Assembly (NCBI GenBank): GCA_013350335.1
Contig: CM023541.1
Coordinates: 36,634,739-36,698,738 of the forward strand
DNA: 64,000 nt
Source: Chimonanthus salicifolius
Lineage: Eukaryota; Streptophyta; Magnoliopsida; Laurales; Calycanthaceae
Direction of reading: 5' to 3'
Shown in pieces: positions 10,225-23,365 of this stretch (within the stretch, counting starts at the first letter, position 1; every line of letters begins with the position of its first letter). Under the pieces are notes generated by a model. It ran no database searches and was not told the DNA's origin. It was given only the letters and a program-made list of their open reading frames with translations. Made by a program: the position numbers and the translations under genes.

Positions 10225-13157
10225 TCCCTTTACCTAATGTGGGTAATAATGAAATTATTTGAAATTTTCGTTTGAATTATCTTTCACAATATTATCTAAC
10301 ATATTATTTTCACGTGGATAAAATTTTAAATTTTAAAATTAAATATTAAGGTGATTATATCTTTAAAAAAAGAAATGAATCAACGAATTAGTTGTAAAGG
10401 CCAAAAATAAAAATTCTAAATAAAAGAATGAGTGATTTTTGAGTGATTCTTTCCATCTATAGAACTACTAAATTTCAGTCCAAATTTATTTCATTTAGAC
10501 AGAGAAGATGTAGACGAGAAGAAAGAGATTCAGAGAAATAGAAAAAAAAAAAAAAAAAAGATTTTTTTTTCTTGAGAAAAAGTATGTATTGAATGCCAAC
10601 GGATATTCCATTGGCCAATAACACGTGCAATAAATGAATTTAAGAACGCTTATACACTTATTTTTCAAAAAATTAAAAAGAATTTTTTTTTTCCTGAAAT
10701 CTATGAATCCAAAGAAGAAGAAGAAAAAAACTCATCAACTTTTTTGCAGAGCTCAGACAAGAATTGCTTTACTTCAGCCACTGATCAATACAATCGCCAT
10801 GAAAAACATGAGAACAAGGCATTCTTTTAATCTCCATCTTGTGCGAAGATCAAAACTATTTTTTTATAGATCTTTTGAATCAGTAAACCTTTGTTTTTGT
10901 GTTTTTCTTCAAGAATAAAATATCCTTCATAATTGCTTCTCCACTAAGAGTTGTAAATAAAATATAATTTTCTTGATTCGCACACAACTCTTGCTTTGTT
11001 GACTGGAACTTCCTCTGTCGCCTTAATCTTCAGAATTTGGGTTTCCTTTTCGGGAGATTGAATGATTCTGTTCCTTCTATTTGTCGACAATCTGACATAC
11101 TCAATCTGGATAATTCCTTTATTGCATGCAAGTATGCAACCCATAGCAGATCTTTTTCATTTTTTGTCTCATGTAGTGGATTAAATCCCGTCACAAGGTC
11201 CCCTGTTGAAACTCCTTTTTTTCTGTCAATCTGGTAATCACTAAGTTTATGATGTAGACATGGAGAGACTCAAGTTCAATAGCAGGGTAAAAAAACTTGA
11301 GGTATCTCGTATCGACTGTATGGATGAGATTTTGGCCGATATGATCGAGATCTCGTCGATATTGGTCGATACAGTTGAAATATGTAAAAAAAATCGCCCG
11401 ATATCCACTAGATATAGGCTGAAAAACGGTGAACCCTTATTAAGAAGAAGACAGCTCAACCCAACTAGACTGGGTTGACGAGTTGGCCGTATAAATCTAC
11501 CATCTGATTGACAAAGGGAAACGAGGCCTACAGACATGGCCTTTGGAAGCCCACCTTCATCAACTATGGGCTTGGGCCCAGCTAGAGGCACTCTGGGTCT
11601 TCAAGGCCCACAAACCCAGGCTCAATGGTGGTTCACTAATAGAGCCCAACATAGCTGAGTCATCAGCTGACTCACCAATTTGTGGGGATGAGGTCGAACT
11701 TTTGGTGAGGATTCTGTGCATCGAAACCGGCGGAAGAATGGAGAGATAAGAAGAAGAGGAGAAAGAGATAAGAATGGGGACTGATTTGAGCGAGCAGAAG
11801 AGGGAAGGATAAGATCAAGATTAGAGGAGAGAGAAGTCCATGATCGGCAATTGGAGAAACACCCCAGCAAGAGACACCGCTGCTTACAACTCAGAGGGAA
11901 GTAAAGGGGACCCACTCAAGCACTGATAAGATCAGGCCCTGGTTTTGTGCTGTAAGGTCGTGTGTAATCAGACTATCAGAGGAGAAGATAAGGTAGCTAC
12001 CATCGATCTGACCAGTTTGGGTTAGGATAGAGTGCTGCATTTGGACAGGTCTCTCGTTACCCTTTTCGGTAATTAAAAGATAAAAGATAAAAAATCAACT
12101 TTTTACTCTTCTTTTTTCAATTTTGAAAACTCTTTTCAAACAAAGGGTATTAATGAAAATCCTTCCAAAATTTACCTGTAGTCAACCAATACCCATTTCT
12201 TTTCCTTTTTTTTAATAAAATAAAGTCTATAAATTCATGATTTGGGCTAAGGTGTAAGACAAATTTGATTATTTTGAAATTAGCAAAGCTTGAAGCTTTT
12301 TCTCTCCTATTGGGTGGGATTTATTTTCTTTTTAAGTTGATTTTATATTGTGTTGAATTTGTTATTTAATTAGAGTAATCTGAATTTCTTTAATTGCATT
12401 TTGAATATAAAGTTCGATTATTGTGTTTTCTATTATCTAATTAAATTTGAATTTCGCATTTAAAATTAAATTTCATTAGAAGGTTTTTCAAGCTTAGACC
12501 GTACTTAAGCTCGAGAACGTGAGATTTCGTCACTGAAATCCTTATTCAGACTTTCCTCCTGTCAAGTGGCTCAAGATGAGGTCTATTACTTTCTCATTAT
12601 TCACTCTCTTTATTTGTTAAGCCATATAGACTCTTTGAAACCATATCTTGATCGCTTCTTCGACTTTGTGAATTGGAGTATTGTTCAGGTTGAGTACAAG
12701 AAAGTCGATACTGAAATGTATCAAATGGTTGGGAAATTTATGTGACTGTGTTCGTCTTGCTCTAAACATTCACATTTGTCCTCATGCATCACCAGAGTCA
12801 CTGTCTTTTGTTTTAAACCTCTCAACTCAACATTTAATTGAAGAAGAGCTATTAACTTTCTAGACTGTTCCAGCTTTTTTTTTTATAGTATTTTTTTTGC
12901 AGCGAACTGCAAGTTTGATTCATGGATTATTTTGGTTTCGGCAACTTCGTCCTTTTGAGTTCTGGATTTCTGGGATTCTGATAAACACATCAAGTTTTCA
13001 TTCACCTATTGAAGTTGCAACTTGATGTCTTCTACATGCTTTTCAGCATATGATGTCCAGTGATTGAGGTAGTTCAGGTGTTGCGTCTCGTCTGGCTATT
13101 GATTCTGAGACTTGATCATTAGATTTTTGCTTTCTACTTGATCTGGGAGGTAGTGCA

Positions 13158-13313
13158 ATGAGCGGTTTTGGTGGCATGTCTCCTTCTGTTACAATTTGTG
13201 GTCCAGTTGATGAGCTTGATGATGTTGATGCTGATGTTTGGTGTTCCTCTCATCATCTTGATTTGTTCTATGGCAGCATAGTCCCGGTTAGGAGAGTCGA
13301 TAAGAAAGGGTGA
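13158..13313 (+). CDS. Short open frame, 51 codons, unrecognised
   Basis: An ATG-initiated frame encoding about 51 residues, starting MSGFGGMSPSVTICGPVDEL and rich in Asp in its middle, ending in a basic VRRVDKKG. Its composition is less AT-biased and more protein-like than its surroundings, but I recognise no domain and see no extension by plausible exons. It may be a leftover exon of a captured or dead gene, or chance. Confidence 0.15.
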   Translation: MSGFGGMSPSVTICGPVDELDDVDADVWCSSHHLDLFYGSIVPVRRVDKKG

Positions 13314-13800
13314 AGGGTTTTGGATGATTGGTAAGACTGGAGGAATTAATCTACTGGTAGTGAATCTGGATGCTAGAAATGTGAAAATGATGGGAGCTTA
13401 GACAAAACACTATTTTTTCTTTTTCAAATGACTGACGCTAGAAATATTGTTGTATGGAGGGAAACCTTTGGACAAACTTGTCATCACTATCTTGTTCACT
13501 AGACCGTTCAAGGTTGACTTGAAGCTGTGGAGGAATATCCATACAATAATCTTAGCTTGAACGAGTGACAATAGTTTCTAACAAATTGAAAGTACACCAA
13601 GAGGAGACAATTGGATAAACACAATTTGAAAGTAAATCGACTCCTATTATTTGGACTAGAACAACAAAAATAGAGTTTAAATACGGTTCTCGGAGAGAGA
13701 GAGAGTATAGTTAGGATGGACTACACACCTTCCATCAAAATTTAAGATGTCGTGAAAGTTTGGCATCCTTCCAAGCTATATGCCTGATATCTAATACAGT

Positions 13801-13960
13801 TGAAGAAAATATTAAACCGACAAATTCACCATTTTCCATTATCTCAGTATAAATAAATTTACAAGCCTCTCACAGAGGATAGAGACAAATCAATTATAAT
13901 CCCTAATTTAGGGACATTGCTAAATACAGAGGTACACGTATGGAGAGTCAACACATTCCA
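13801..13960 (-). repeat. Copia 3' LTR (160 bp)
   Basis: Starts TGAAGAAAATATTAAACC and ends CAACACATTCCA in plus-strand reading. It is nearly identical to 28029-28188 and the same length. Just inside it (13961-13976) the minus strand reads GGCAGGGGAGTATTAA, a polypurine tract, so this is the 3' copy. Confidence 0.85.
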
Positions 13961-14358
13961 TTAATACTCCCCTGCCAACTCGACGGTGGTGAAGCGACAA
14001 GTTTAGAAGGAAGGACAGAGAAACGATGTTTCGTTAGACCCTTGGTGAAAATATCAGCAAGTTGATCTTGGCAATAAACAAACTGAATGAGATGAGAGCC
14101 TGCAGCAACACGTTCGCGGATGAAATGATAATCCAGCTCAATGTGTTTAGTTCGAACATGAAACACAGGGTTAGCAGCCATATACGTAGCACTGTGATTT
14201 TCACAGAGAAGAATGATTGGAGAAGTGAGAGGAAAACCAATCTTGTGCAAAAGATTATGAGTCCAAATTGTGTCAGCACAAGTGTATTGGACCGAGAGAC
14301 AGTTAGTTGTTTCTTCGCACACCAAGAAATGAGGTTCGGAATGAAGAAGATGCAATAA
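13961..14358 (-). pseudogene. Copia RNase H, C-terminal part
   Basis: The frame includes the CSVQYTCADTIW-like RNase H region, LLCENHSATYMAANPVFHVR, TKHIELDYHFIRERVAAGSH, and the copia hallmark DQLADIFTKGL near its end. It is frame-shifted relative to RT at about 14360, where the same RNase H would continue from RRSTTGYCIF. Confidence 0.85.
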
Positions 14359-15413
14359 CCAGTGGTGGAACGACGAATGTCAGGAAAACCGGCCCAATAA
14401 GCATCAGAGTAAGCAAACAATTGGAGACGATGAGAAGCAGGCACAATAGGCAAGCCGCGACCAATGGAGCTTTTAAAATAGCTTAAGATGCGCTTAACAA
14501 CATCTAAATGAGTGGTGCGCAGCTGACTCATGAATTGAGTGACAAGATGCACCGCAAAGGCAATATCGGGCCGCGTGAGAGTAAGGTATTGTAGGGCACC
14601 GATAAGATGATGATACTTAAAGGGGTCTGACAGCAAATCACCCGTATCAGAGGATAAATGTATCTTAGTAGCAACATGTGTAGAACAAGGCTTGGAATCA
14701 AGCATCTTACTGTGGTTGAGAATATCGAGTGTATACTTGGTTTGGGACAAACTAAGCCCATTGGAGAGAGCAGTCACCTCAAGACCTAGAAAGTAATGTA
14801 AAGAGCCCAAATCTTTAATTTCAAATTCAGTGCCTAGGCGATGAGTGAAAGACTGAAGAAGAGACTTTGAATTCCCGATCAAGACGATATCATCAACAGA
14901 AAGAAGGAGAAACATAACACTGGAGCCACATCTGTATGTAAACATTGAGCTATCAGCCTTACTTTGAACAAAGTCGGACTTCAAAAGGAAGGAACTGAAT
15001 CTCTGAAACCACACCCGGGGAGCTTGTTTCAACCCATAAATAGCTTTATGGAGTCAGCACACATAATGAGGACGATACGGATCAACAAAGCCAGGCGATT
15101 GAGCCATGTAAACTTTTTCAGTAAGAGTACCATGAAGGAAGGCGTTTTTGACATCTAGTTGATGAACTGGCTAGGCAGAGTTGACAGGAAGGCTGAGAAT
15201 GGTGCAGATAGTGGTGAGCTTGAGAACCGGACTGAATGTCTCATCATCATCAATACCAGCTTGTTGATGAAAGCCTCTGGCAACAAGACGAGCTTGGTGG
15301 CGTTCAATGCTACCATCAGAGCGACGTTTGAGTTTAAACACCCATTTGCAACTAACCGTGTTAGCATGAGAAGGAGGTGGAACCAGCGACCAAGTATGAG
15401 AGCATGTCTCCAT
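14359..15413 (-). pseudogene. Copia reverse transcriptase
   Basis: RT_copia region: RLVARGFHQQAGIDDDETFS at the N-terminal side (15413-15171), then a break, then KQAPRVWFQRFSSFLLKSDF, SVDDIVLIGNS, KDLGSLHYFLGLEV, RPDIAFAVHLVTQFMS, and YSDAYWAGFPDIRRSTTGYC. The usual YVDD catalytic box reads SVDD, so the aromatic residue is lost. At least one frameshift lies near 15050-15170. Non-functional. Confidence 0.9.
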
Positions 15414-15421
15414 TCTGCAGA

Positions 15422-15861
15422 CTAAACAACTTGAGTGTAGCAGGTGGGCTCGGATGTGGAGGAGGAGACCAAGGAGGCAAATGCTTGAGGTAATGGATGA
15501 CGACTGGCGAAGGTAGCTTGCTTTTTAGGCTTGAAAATGCCATGCTTGGAGCGTGTCACCATAGGATGAGTACTAGCAGAGGCTGCCGAAGAGGATGTTG
15601 TAGGTGGATCATCGGGTGCAGACAAGAGAGAGGACTCCTGTGTGGTGTTGGGAGAGGATGGGGGAGCAGGGGGCGACTCTGTAGATGAGTCTACTAGAGG
15701 GGGGGCAGCAGAAGGCGACGTTGTAGAGGAGTCTGCTAGAGGGGCGGGCACGACAGATGTAGACGGCATGGTGATGACTAGAATGAAAACCACATTGGAA
15801 GAGGATGACGAGTCAGGGCGCAAGTTGCTCGAGGCATAAGGAAAGACCGCTTCATTGAATA
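15422..15861 (-). pseudogene. Copia Ser/Pro-rich linker between integrase and RT
   Basis: An open frame of 133 codons dominated by Ser, Pro, Ala and Thr, ending in the PMVTRSKHGIFKPKK motif that precedes RT in most copia polyproteins. No enzymatic function; it is a spacer in the polyprotein. Confidence 0.75.
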
Positions 15862-16400
15862 TTACATGCCTTGAGATGTAGATTCTGTCAGTGGAAGGAT
15901 GAAGACACCTGTAGCCCTTGTGCCAAGAACTGTAACCAAGAAAAACACATTCAACCGATCGAGGTTGAAACTTGTTGTAATATAATCACCAAGATAAGGG
16001 TAGCACGCACAACCAAAGGTACGAAGGGAGAGGTAGTCGGGTGTGGTGCCAAAGAGGTTCTGAAAGGGCAAGGACCATTGCAAGATGGGTGTCAGTAGCC
16101 GATTAACCAAGTGCACGACAGTGGAGAGAGCTTCAACCCATAAGGTAGAAGGGAGATGGGATGCAATGAGTAAGGTGCGGCCCATTTCTGACAAGTGCTG
16201 GTGTTTGCGTTCAGTAAGACCATTCTGTTGAGGGGTATGAGGACAAGAGAGGCAGTGAGTAATCATTTTTTCCGCACACGTTGTATGAAAAGCACTATTA
16301 TCATATTCGCCACCACCGTCACTTTGAAAATATTTAATAGTGGTAAAAATGATTGTCAATAAAGGCGAGAAAAATTTTCAAATGCGTGAAAACTTCCGAT
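15862..16400 (-). pseudogene. Copia integrase core, C-terminal half
   Basis: Contains the second catalytic Asp in FQSDGGGEYDN and the catalytic Glu in HTPQQNGLTERKHQHL, followed by LWVEALSTVVHLVNRL and the copia-typical FGTTPDYLSLRTFGCACYPY. The first catalytic Asp region, upstream, lies in another frame within 16400-16650. Confidence 0.88.
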
Positions 16401-17090
16401 TTATGTCACATAAGATAAATCCAAGAATAACGTGAATAATCATCAGTAATTAAGACATAATATCGAAATCCATAAATAGATAAAATAGGGGACATCCAAA
16501 CATCTGAATGAATTAAATAAAATGGTGCTAGAGTACAAAGATTATTAACTGAAAATAGTAGTTGTGTAGACTTGTTGTAACACAATTACAACAAAAAGGA
16601 GAACGAGAAAATTTAAATGAAGAGCCTAAACATTTATTAGTTGCTAAGACACGAAACACATTATTGGAAGGATGTCCAAGACATTGATACCAAACGGACG
16701 AAGTGGTGCAAGAGGCAAGGAGGGCTTGGGTGGAGGAAGCAGTGGGCTTAATGGGATAGAGGCCTGCTTCACATCGGCTCTGAAATAAAAGAGAACCAGT
16801 TCGTAAGTCACGAATAACAAAACCCCATGGGAAGAAAGTGAAACTAACAAAGTCCTTAGTGAACTAAGTGACAGATAACAAGTTTTTATGCATATGGGGA
16901 ACATGAAGCACAGAGGAAAGACGAAATAAAGAAGAACCGGAGGAGAGAAAAAAGGTACCAGTGTGCGCAATAGGGAGAGAGTCACCGTTTTTTAGAAGAA
17001 CAAAGTCATTACCCTCATAATCAGTCTTGAAACATAGAGAATGGGCATCACCAGTCATATGATGGGTGGCACCAATCTAAAATATGTTTT
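16400..17090 (-). pseudogene. Copia GAG-pre-integrase / protease-end region
   Basis: The part nearest 17090 reads IGATHHMTGDAHSLCFKTDY, the copia protease active-site neighbourhood in which the usual D-S/T-G-A has been damaged by a stop. It continues to SVLHVPHMHKNLLSVT. Lower coordinates code, in a shifted frame, for the pre-integrase segment (LGHPSNNVFRVL). The coding similarity ends sharply near 17090, marking the left edge of the nested insertion. Confidence 0.8.
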
Positions 17091-17094
17091 CCCA

Positions 17095-19357
17095 TCTGAT
17101 TTTGGTATGAGACTTATAAGCACCTCACACATTATCTCAGAATAGTGTAGCTCATCTGTAGTTCGTTCATCTGGAAGTCACCACAACCTGTCCACTTACA
17201 CTTATTTCCTTAAATTCTTTGGTCTAGGTCTCACTCCTCTTTTATAAAAAAATAAGGTTGTTTACATTCTGAGTCAGACTTTTCATGTGAGCTCTTTCTC
17301 TCATACTTAATCAGTAATCTGTCAGACAATGTCATTTATAAAACACAATATCACACACATATAATCTAATGTAGCCTATCACACCTGGCTGTCACATCAC
17401 GGCGTATCTTGTGGATTATTTCTTACTAAATATATTAATTGACATCTCATGACTAGATTTACATGATCATAAATTCCAAGATCACTCACATGATCTATAG
17501 TACCCAAGTATATCACAACATATAAACATAATTATCAGAAAAGACATGACAAATTGGTTGGCCAAATAGCCAACCCCATCATCTAACACATATCGCATCA
17601 ACTTTCACATAAAAAAGTAAAGAGTTCACTTACAAACATTAATAAATCAAATATCCAAGTAACACAAAGTACCTTTTACTTCATTCTAGTCCATACTAGT
17701 AACTTAATTGTGTATATCCATACTACAGTCAAATTTCCTCTAAGCGTGAATCATGAGATGGTCTTAATCTATTCACAAATTCAGCACCCATAAATGGACG
17801 ACCAAACATTCGTCCCCGGAATAATTCAAAGTGGCCTAATTAGTAAAACCCACTTGATTTTTTTTTTTTTTTTCATCATTGACTCATCAAAACTAACATG
17901 ATCTTCACATTTCATCTACTCCATTATTTCAGACTCAATTCTTTACAATTTCCTTCTCTAGTGGAGGATTCTATCTCCCAAGATCATTCCCGACTTTAGG
18001 TTTCATTACCAATGAACCCTCTATCTATCAATCTTATCACAATATTCAACTATTATCTATTATAATACATAATTCAATTAGGAGAGTAAACAAAGGTTTC
18101 AACCATAAATATTACTCTTCTAATATCGTAAATCCTTCTTCATAGAGTTAGAGGCTTAACTTTGAAATTTCAGCACCAAGTTAGCATAATCCCAAATAAT
18201 TCTTGCTCAAAATTATGGCTTAATTAAATAGAAATGAAATATTTCTTACCATCATGAGGATATCATTCATAGCTTGAGGCACTTTTCCTACTCACTTTTG
18301 GTTTGAGTAGATGACTCTAGAGCTCCTGTCATATCTGTTATCATCATCATTCAATGAACATATAGACTCTCATAGACTCACTATATCTTAATCCTCAGAA
18401 GTCAATAATTCAAATTCATTTCAACACTTTCCCTTTCACTAAATCAAATTCCCAACTTTTTACACCCACTACTACTCCTTTCAAATAATTTTATTATAAA
18501 TCTAAAGTCATGCTTGGCAAAGTCTCTAAATAATCATCAGCAATTGCTTAATTAGGTGCTCCTCCTCTTACTCGTCTAGGGATAATATCTTACCTTAAGA
18601 CCAGTTTGCCTATAATCATAACACAATATTTCTCCATTTGCGACTTCTGGTCAACTTTGCTAATAGTTGATACTATAGGAAAGCAAAGCCTCGGGAGAGA
18701 TGTCGAACTGATTCCTTCTTCTTAATCATTGAAACGGGGTCTATTACCATTATTATCTCCAGTAAATCTAAGGTGCTTCCTAGGATTCCAGATGCTTCTC
18801 ATATCATATGATTTATAACTTCTTGCTCATTTCCATCCTGAATAGGTGACTTGTTACTTAGGTATCCTGACCTGTCTATAAAATGAGTCAAACATTCAAG
18901 CATCACAAGTGCATCACAAGTACATCACAAGCAATATTCATACTACTAACCCAGTAATATTGAAAGTTCTTTACTCTAGGAAATTTATCTTATTTCACTA
19001 ACCCTTTTTAGGCTTTATCAATCTCAAGCCCTTGATCCATATTCCATAAGAGATCATCTCTTCCAAAAACTTGGTTTCACATATCTACTTGATACTGAAA
19101 TTACACCACTTATCCAAGTCGAGAGGATTTACAGTTAATTTATCTTCTCTCCTTAATGAGAAGAAGTTATCACTTCTAGACAATCGATTCTAAGTATCAC
19201 CTTGATACTAAATTCACATATCTCAGACAAAGAAAGAGACTCAATCTCACATTGACCCCTATTTCTGTCTTCCATACTTCCAAAATTAAAGGAATAAGTC
19301 CAAATTCAATTCATCAATCTACTTCTTCCCATACGCACAGCCTGAGATTTGAACTAT
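17095..19357 (-). other. Non-coding internal region of the LARD-like element
   Basis: About 2.3 kb without an open frame above 60 codons or any retroelement protein motif. It adjoins a perfect primer binding site, so it should be transcribed retroelement interior. A T-run lies at 17861-17873. Confidence 0.5.
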
Positions 19358-19369
19358 GCTCTGATACCA
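19358..19369 (-). other. Primer binding site, initiator tRNA-Met type
   Basis: The plus strand reads GCTCTGATACCA, three bases from the LTR terminus at 19373. It is an exact match to the commonest plant LTR-element primer site. Confidence 0.9.
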
Positions 19370-20338
19370 AGTTGTAACACCTCGACCCGATGGTGAGCTC
19401 GGAACGCTACTATTTTTTTTTTTTTAATCTTCCATCAACTAACATTATAGCTGGGTTTGATCTTCAAATTTACCAAAAGCCCATCATCGAAAATGTCGCA
19501 CGTGCTCTTCTCACGTGGACTTAAAAATGTACCATGTGTTCTCATATACAAATACATATTTCACAAACAAATATCTCCATTTATTCGATCAGAGTTACAA
19601 ACTAAAACATAGTAATTTACACATGCTTAGGTACTTACAGACTGTACAAAAATCAACATAACATCATTTGCATGAAAATAGATGTAATAAACATATTTTC
19701 CATCATCGGGAAATACGATTGACTGCAAAGGCTACCTCATCCTAAGTCAGCGGTGGAGGTTTCTCCTTCTCAGGTGCCAACCCTGCAATGTAAGGGATGT
19801 GAGCTCCAAACCCAGTGAAGAGATCTTAAAATAACACATTTATCAACATGTACATGTTAAACAATGCAGTCTAATCATAATAACAAAAATGGTTTACTCT
19901 TACCATTTTAAAATCACAGTTATCTACTCATGAATGATCTACTTTACCATACTTACCAATTTACCGTAACTGGTCTCATATACCATTCATTTTACCTAAA
20001 TTCATAATTGGTCTACTATACCAATTTATCAAGTCACCATCGTTGTCATCTCACTGTCATACTACTGTCATACAACTGCCATACCACAGTAATACTACTG
20101 TCATGTCATTGACATAATTCTGTCATACCACTGCCATATCACTGCTATACCACTGCCATACCACTACTCAATGATTTCGTATATCCTTTATCGTACTTGA
20201 AATCATAATTGGTCTACTATACCAATATTTCAAATCATCTGTGATACTGTCATGCCACCGTAACACCAAAGCACTTCATTGACTATAAATGCATTAAGTC
20301 CCGATACGGTCAAAATGCAGTATCTTGCAAGAACATTT

Positions 20339-20450
20339 CCGACACACTTGGGCCGGTACTGACACATCTAGGCAAGCAACTGACACACGTGGGCCAGTAG
20401 ATGTAAACCGACACACCTGGGCGGGTAATCGACACACCTGGGCCGATAAT
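20339..20450. repeat. Short tandem array with GACACACCTGGGC core
   Basis: About five imperfect copies of a 20-25 bp unit with the core GACACAYSTGGGCCRGTA. The solo LTR at 28599-31844 carries a decayed version at 29265-29400, showing the array is a family feature. Confidence 0.7.
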
Positions 20451-20839
20451 AGTTCAATAGTTGAGGGTACGTGGAGGCAGTATCAATATCATAAATGCTC
20501 AAGTTCTCACATTGAAGCATCTTATCAATAGTATTAACTTCATACTTCAGTCTTCATCATAACATGATGCCCAAGTTCTCTCACCGAAGAATATCATTAT
20601 TAATATCAACTTCATACTCCAATCTTTCATCATAATCTTATGTTCAAGTTCTCAAATAGGATAATATCATCATCAATAACAATACCATACATGGTAAACA
20701 TCATTAGCAATATATATCAAGTCTATGCATATAAGTGGGTTCATTCTTCATTTGTAAACTAGTAGACCTCGACTCCTTGACACTGTGTTATGTTTCTGTT
20801 CTAACAGTTAGAACCAATTTTCATCCCTCACATGGAAGC

Positions 20840-21461
20840 TGTAATGACCCGAGCCGAACACAGGGCTTAGGGTTCAACTCAGTAAGAAATTGTCCGCTTT
20901 GGGCCTTACACACAGACGCTAGCTCGCACAGATTTGGATTGGGCCTGGCTCACCAGGGATAGGCACAAAACACGTCTTACAAGTTACGAAGGTTTTGGCC
21001 TCAAATAAACGCACCTTCACTTCCCTTCACTACCGATGTGGGGCTCCTCACATAGGTGGTGTGCTCGCAGCCCAAGGCAAGGGTATCACAATCACCCTCC
21101 CCTAAGGCCTCGAGCTGTCCCCGGCTCGACCCGGTCCAGCTCAACAACACTAAGGAAGGAGAAAAGGCCCAGACAGTCCGAGTGTAGAACCTCGGCTCTG
21201 ATACCAAATTTGTAACGACCCGACTCGAACACAGGGCTTAGGGCTCAGCTTAGTAAGAAATTGTCCGCTTTGGGCCTCGGACACACACGCGAGTCCGTAT
21301 GGATTTGGAATGGGCCTGGCTCACCAAGGATAGGGCCAAAATGCGTCTTACAAGTTAGGAAGGTTTTGGCCTCAAATAAACCCACCTTCACTTCCCTTCA
21401 CTACAGATGTGGGACTCCCCACATTGGTGGTGTGCTCACAGCCCAGGGTAAGGGTATCACA
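20840..21461 (-). mobile_element. Complete TRIM retrotransposon (622 bp) with target duplication
   Basis: Two 251-bp LTRs, 20840-21090 and 21211-21461, each TGTAAYGACCCG to GGTATCACA. They flank only 120 bp of interior. On the minus strand the interior starts with a perfect TGGTATCAGAGC primer site (plus-strand GCTCTGATACCA at 21195-21206) and ends with the polypurine tract TTAGGGGAGGGTGAT beside 21090. The 5-bp sequence GAAGC flanks both sides (20835-20839 and 21462-21466). LTR size, lack of coding capacity and total length all match TRIMs (terminal-repeat retrotransposons in miniature). The two LTRs differ at roughly 30 sites, so the insertion is not recent. Confidence 0.92.
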
Positions 21462-22772
21462 GAAGCAGTGTCAAGTCTCGCATTGTGGCGTATTCGATAT
21501 TTTCCATATCATGTATAATCCATGAAACCACTCATTGTATTAGATCTAGGTTTACAAAACCTGATTTACTGATCTTGTATTATTAAATCTCCTCACCGTA
21601 AAACGTAGAGTATCGAGGGTATATGTCACACAAATGGAAATACAATTAATATACATCACAATCAATCATAATACACATTCATAGACTGTACAACATACAT
21701 ACATAGTATTTCAAATATTTCTACTCATTTTCCAGAAAAACTCAAAGGGAAATGGATATGAGTCTCCTTAATGGGTTTCTATCCATTTTTAATTATAATA
21801 ATCCATCAATATAATAAGGTGCCAGGCCACTACACATATTATCTTCTGAAAATGACCAATGAGACATATTGAGTTAAGCCTAGAGATATAAGATGCTCAG
21901 GCCACTCCTCGTATAATGAGTTAGGCCTAAAGATCACTCAGTGTCCGAACCCTTCTTTTCTACCTAGCCGCGAAGTTAATCGCTCAGCTACTGATAGCTA
22001 CTGGGTTGCGTTAGCGTTGTGCCACAGAAAGATAGTATCGGCCTGAAAGTGAATACATAATACATATGCATATATATAATAATACAAACAAAATGGTTAT
22101 TATCATTTTTAATTAGAATTCATGTCTCTTCAATTTAATATCAAATATTAAATATAAATCTAACACAAAATCCTATTTTGAACAATCTAAACAAATTTTA
22201 ACATGAATCAAAACTAATTTTAAAGGTGTAATCCAAAATTTAGAGAGAATGTCATTTTCCCTAACAGTACTCTGTATACATATTATATATTTTTAAGTGT
22301 TTATTAAATATTTCTAGGAACATTCAAAATTTCAAGATAAAGTTTAATATAAACTATTTAATCCATAACAAGATCAACAATATATTTTATATAAGAAACT
22401 AACTTATTAATTCAAACTCAACTATGCTAGGTTTAGTTAAAACCCATTAAGATAGGTACTTGCATAGTCTTATAAATTTCATAATGAATAATATTTTTAA
22501 ACAAAACCCAAAAGTGAATGAATTACGTGGAGTAGTCAGCACCTAAGAGAACAACGTGCACTCTCAGGTACGGTTAAGTGTACAAGTGCACTCTGTCTGG
22601 GAGGGAAGCCTAGTAGAGATAGTAGTGAAAATAATAATTAGAAAATTAAATGAAAGATTAGAACTACAAATTATTTAAATTATTTTATTTAATCAACTTA
22701 AACCAAATTTTAAAATCCATTTTAAACTAAATCATAGTTCAAATTTAAATATAACTTTTCCAAAAACCATTC

Positions 22773-22824
<52 letters not shown>

Positions 22825-23365
22825 CATTTAAAAAACAATTAAAATCATAAACTAAAATAAAAGCTCACCTCAAAGCTGGGCGGTGGCTGCAGTGCTAAAA
22901 GGAAGGAGACTTCCTTTACAAAGATGAAAGAGAGAGGGAACTGTGTGAAAGAAAGAAATGGTACGAAGGATGAATGCTGGATGGATGTTGACTTGGAAAA
23001 AATATTATAAAGATTATCATTCCCTTCCTTGATATTTATAGCCCAAAGTGTAGGCCTGTTCTGGTCATGCAAGCTACCACCAAGCCTGTGGTAGCTTGCA
23101 TGAGTCATTTAATAGCTTAGATGATTCATGCATTTAGATAACTTATTTTAATAATATATATATTATATATTTTTACTTTAGTCAGTTTGCAAAGATGCCA
23201 ATTTACCATATTGCTGTAGTTATAAATTTGTAGCTTTCACTATTCATAGCCTATATTGGTCTATAATATTATGTTATTAGAGTTATATTTGTATTTCATT
23301 TTCTCACTAATTGGTAACAAAGAGACACACTAATTGGTAACAAAGAGACATTGTCAAAATGATCC

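Larger units (their letters stand above)
9680..13800. other. Unrecognised DNA between two retroelements
   Basis: About 4.1 kb with no convincing gene. It contains the end of a MULE-like element (10138-10224), homopolymer A and T runs (10540-10570), a GATAT/CGATAT-rich patch at 11300-11410, and a segment at 12040-12150 resembling 53600-53700. Short open frames at 10634-11915 have no recognisable domains and look incidental. Confidence 0.4.

Noticed and set aside
11247..11915. Possible gene in GC-richer DNA with frames of 97-114 codons
   Set aside because: Frames on opposite strands overlap, have no domains and no splice-linked extension.
16644..16985. 113-codon hydrophobic minus-strand frame
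   Set aside because: Out of frame with the copia pre-integrase domain it overlaps.
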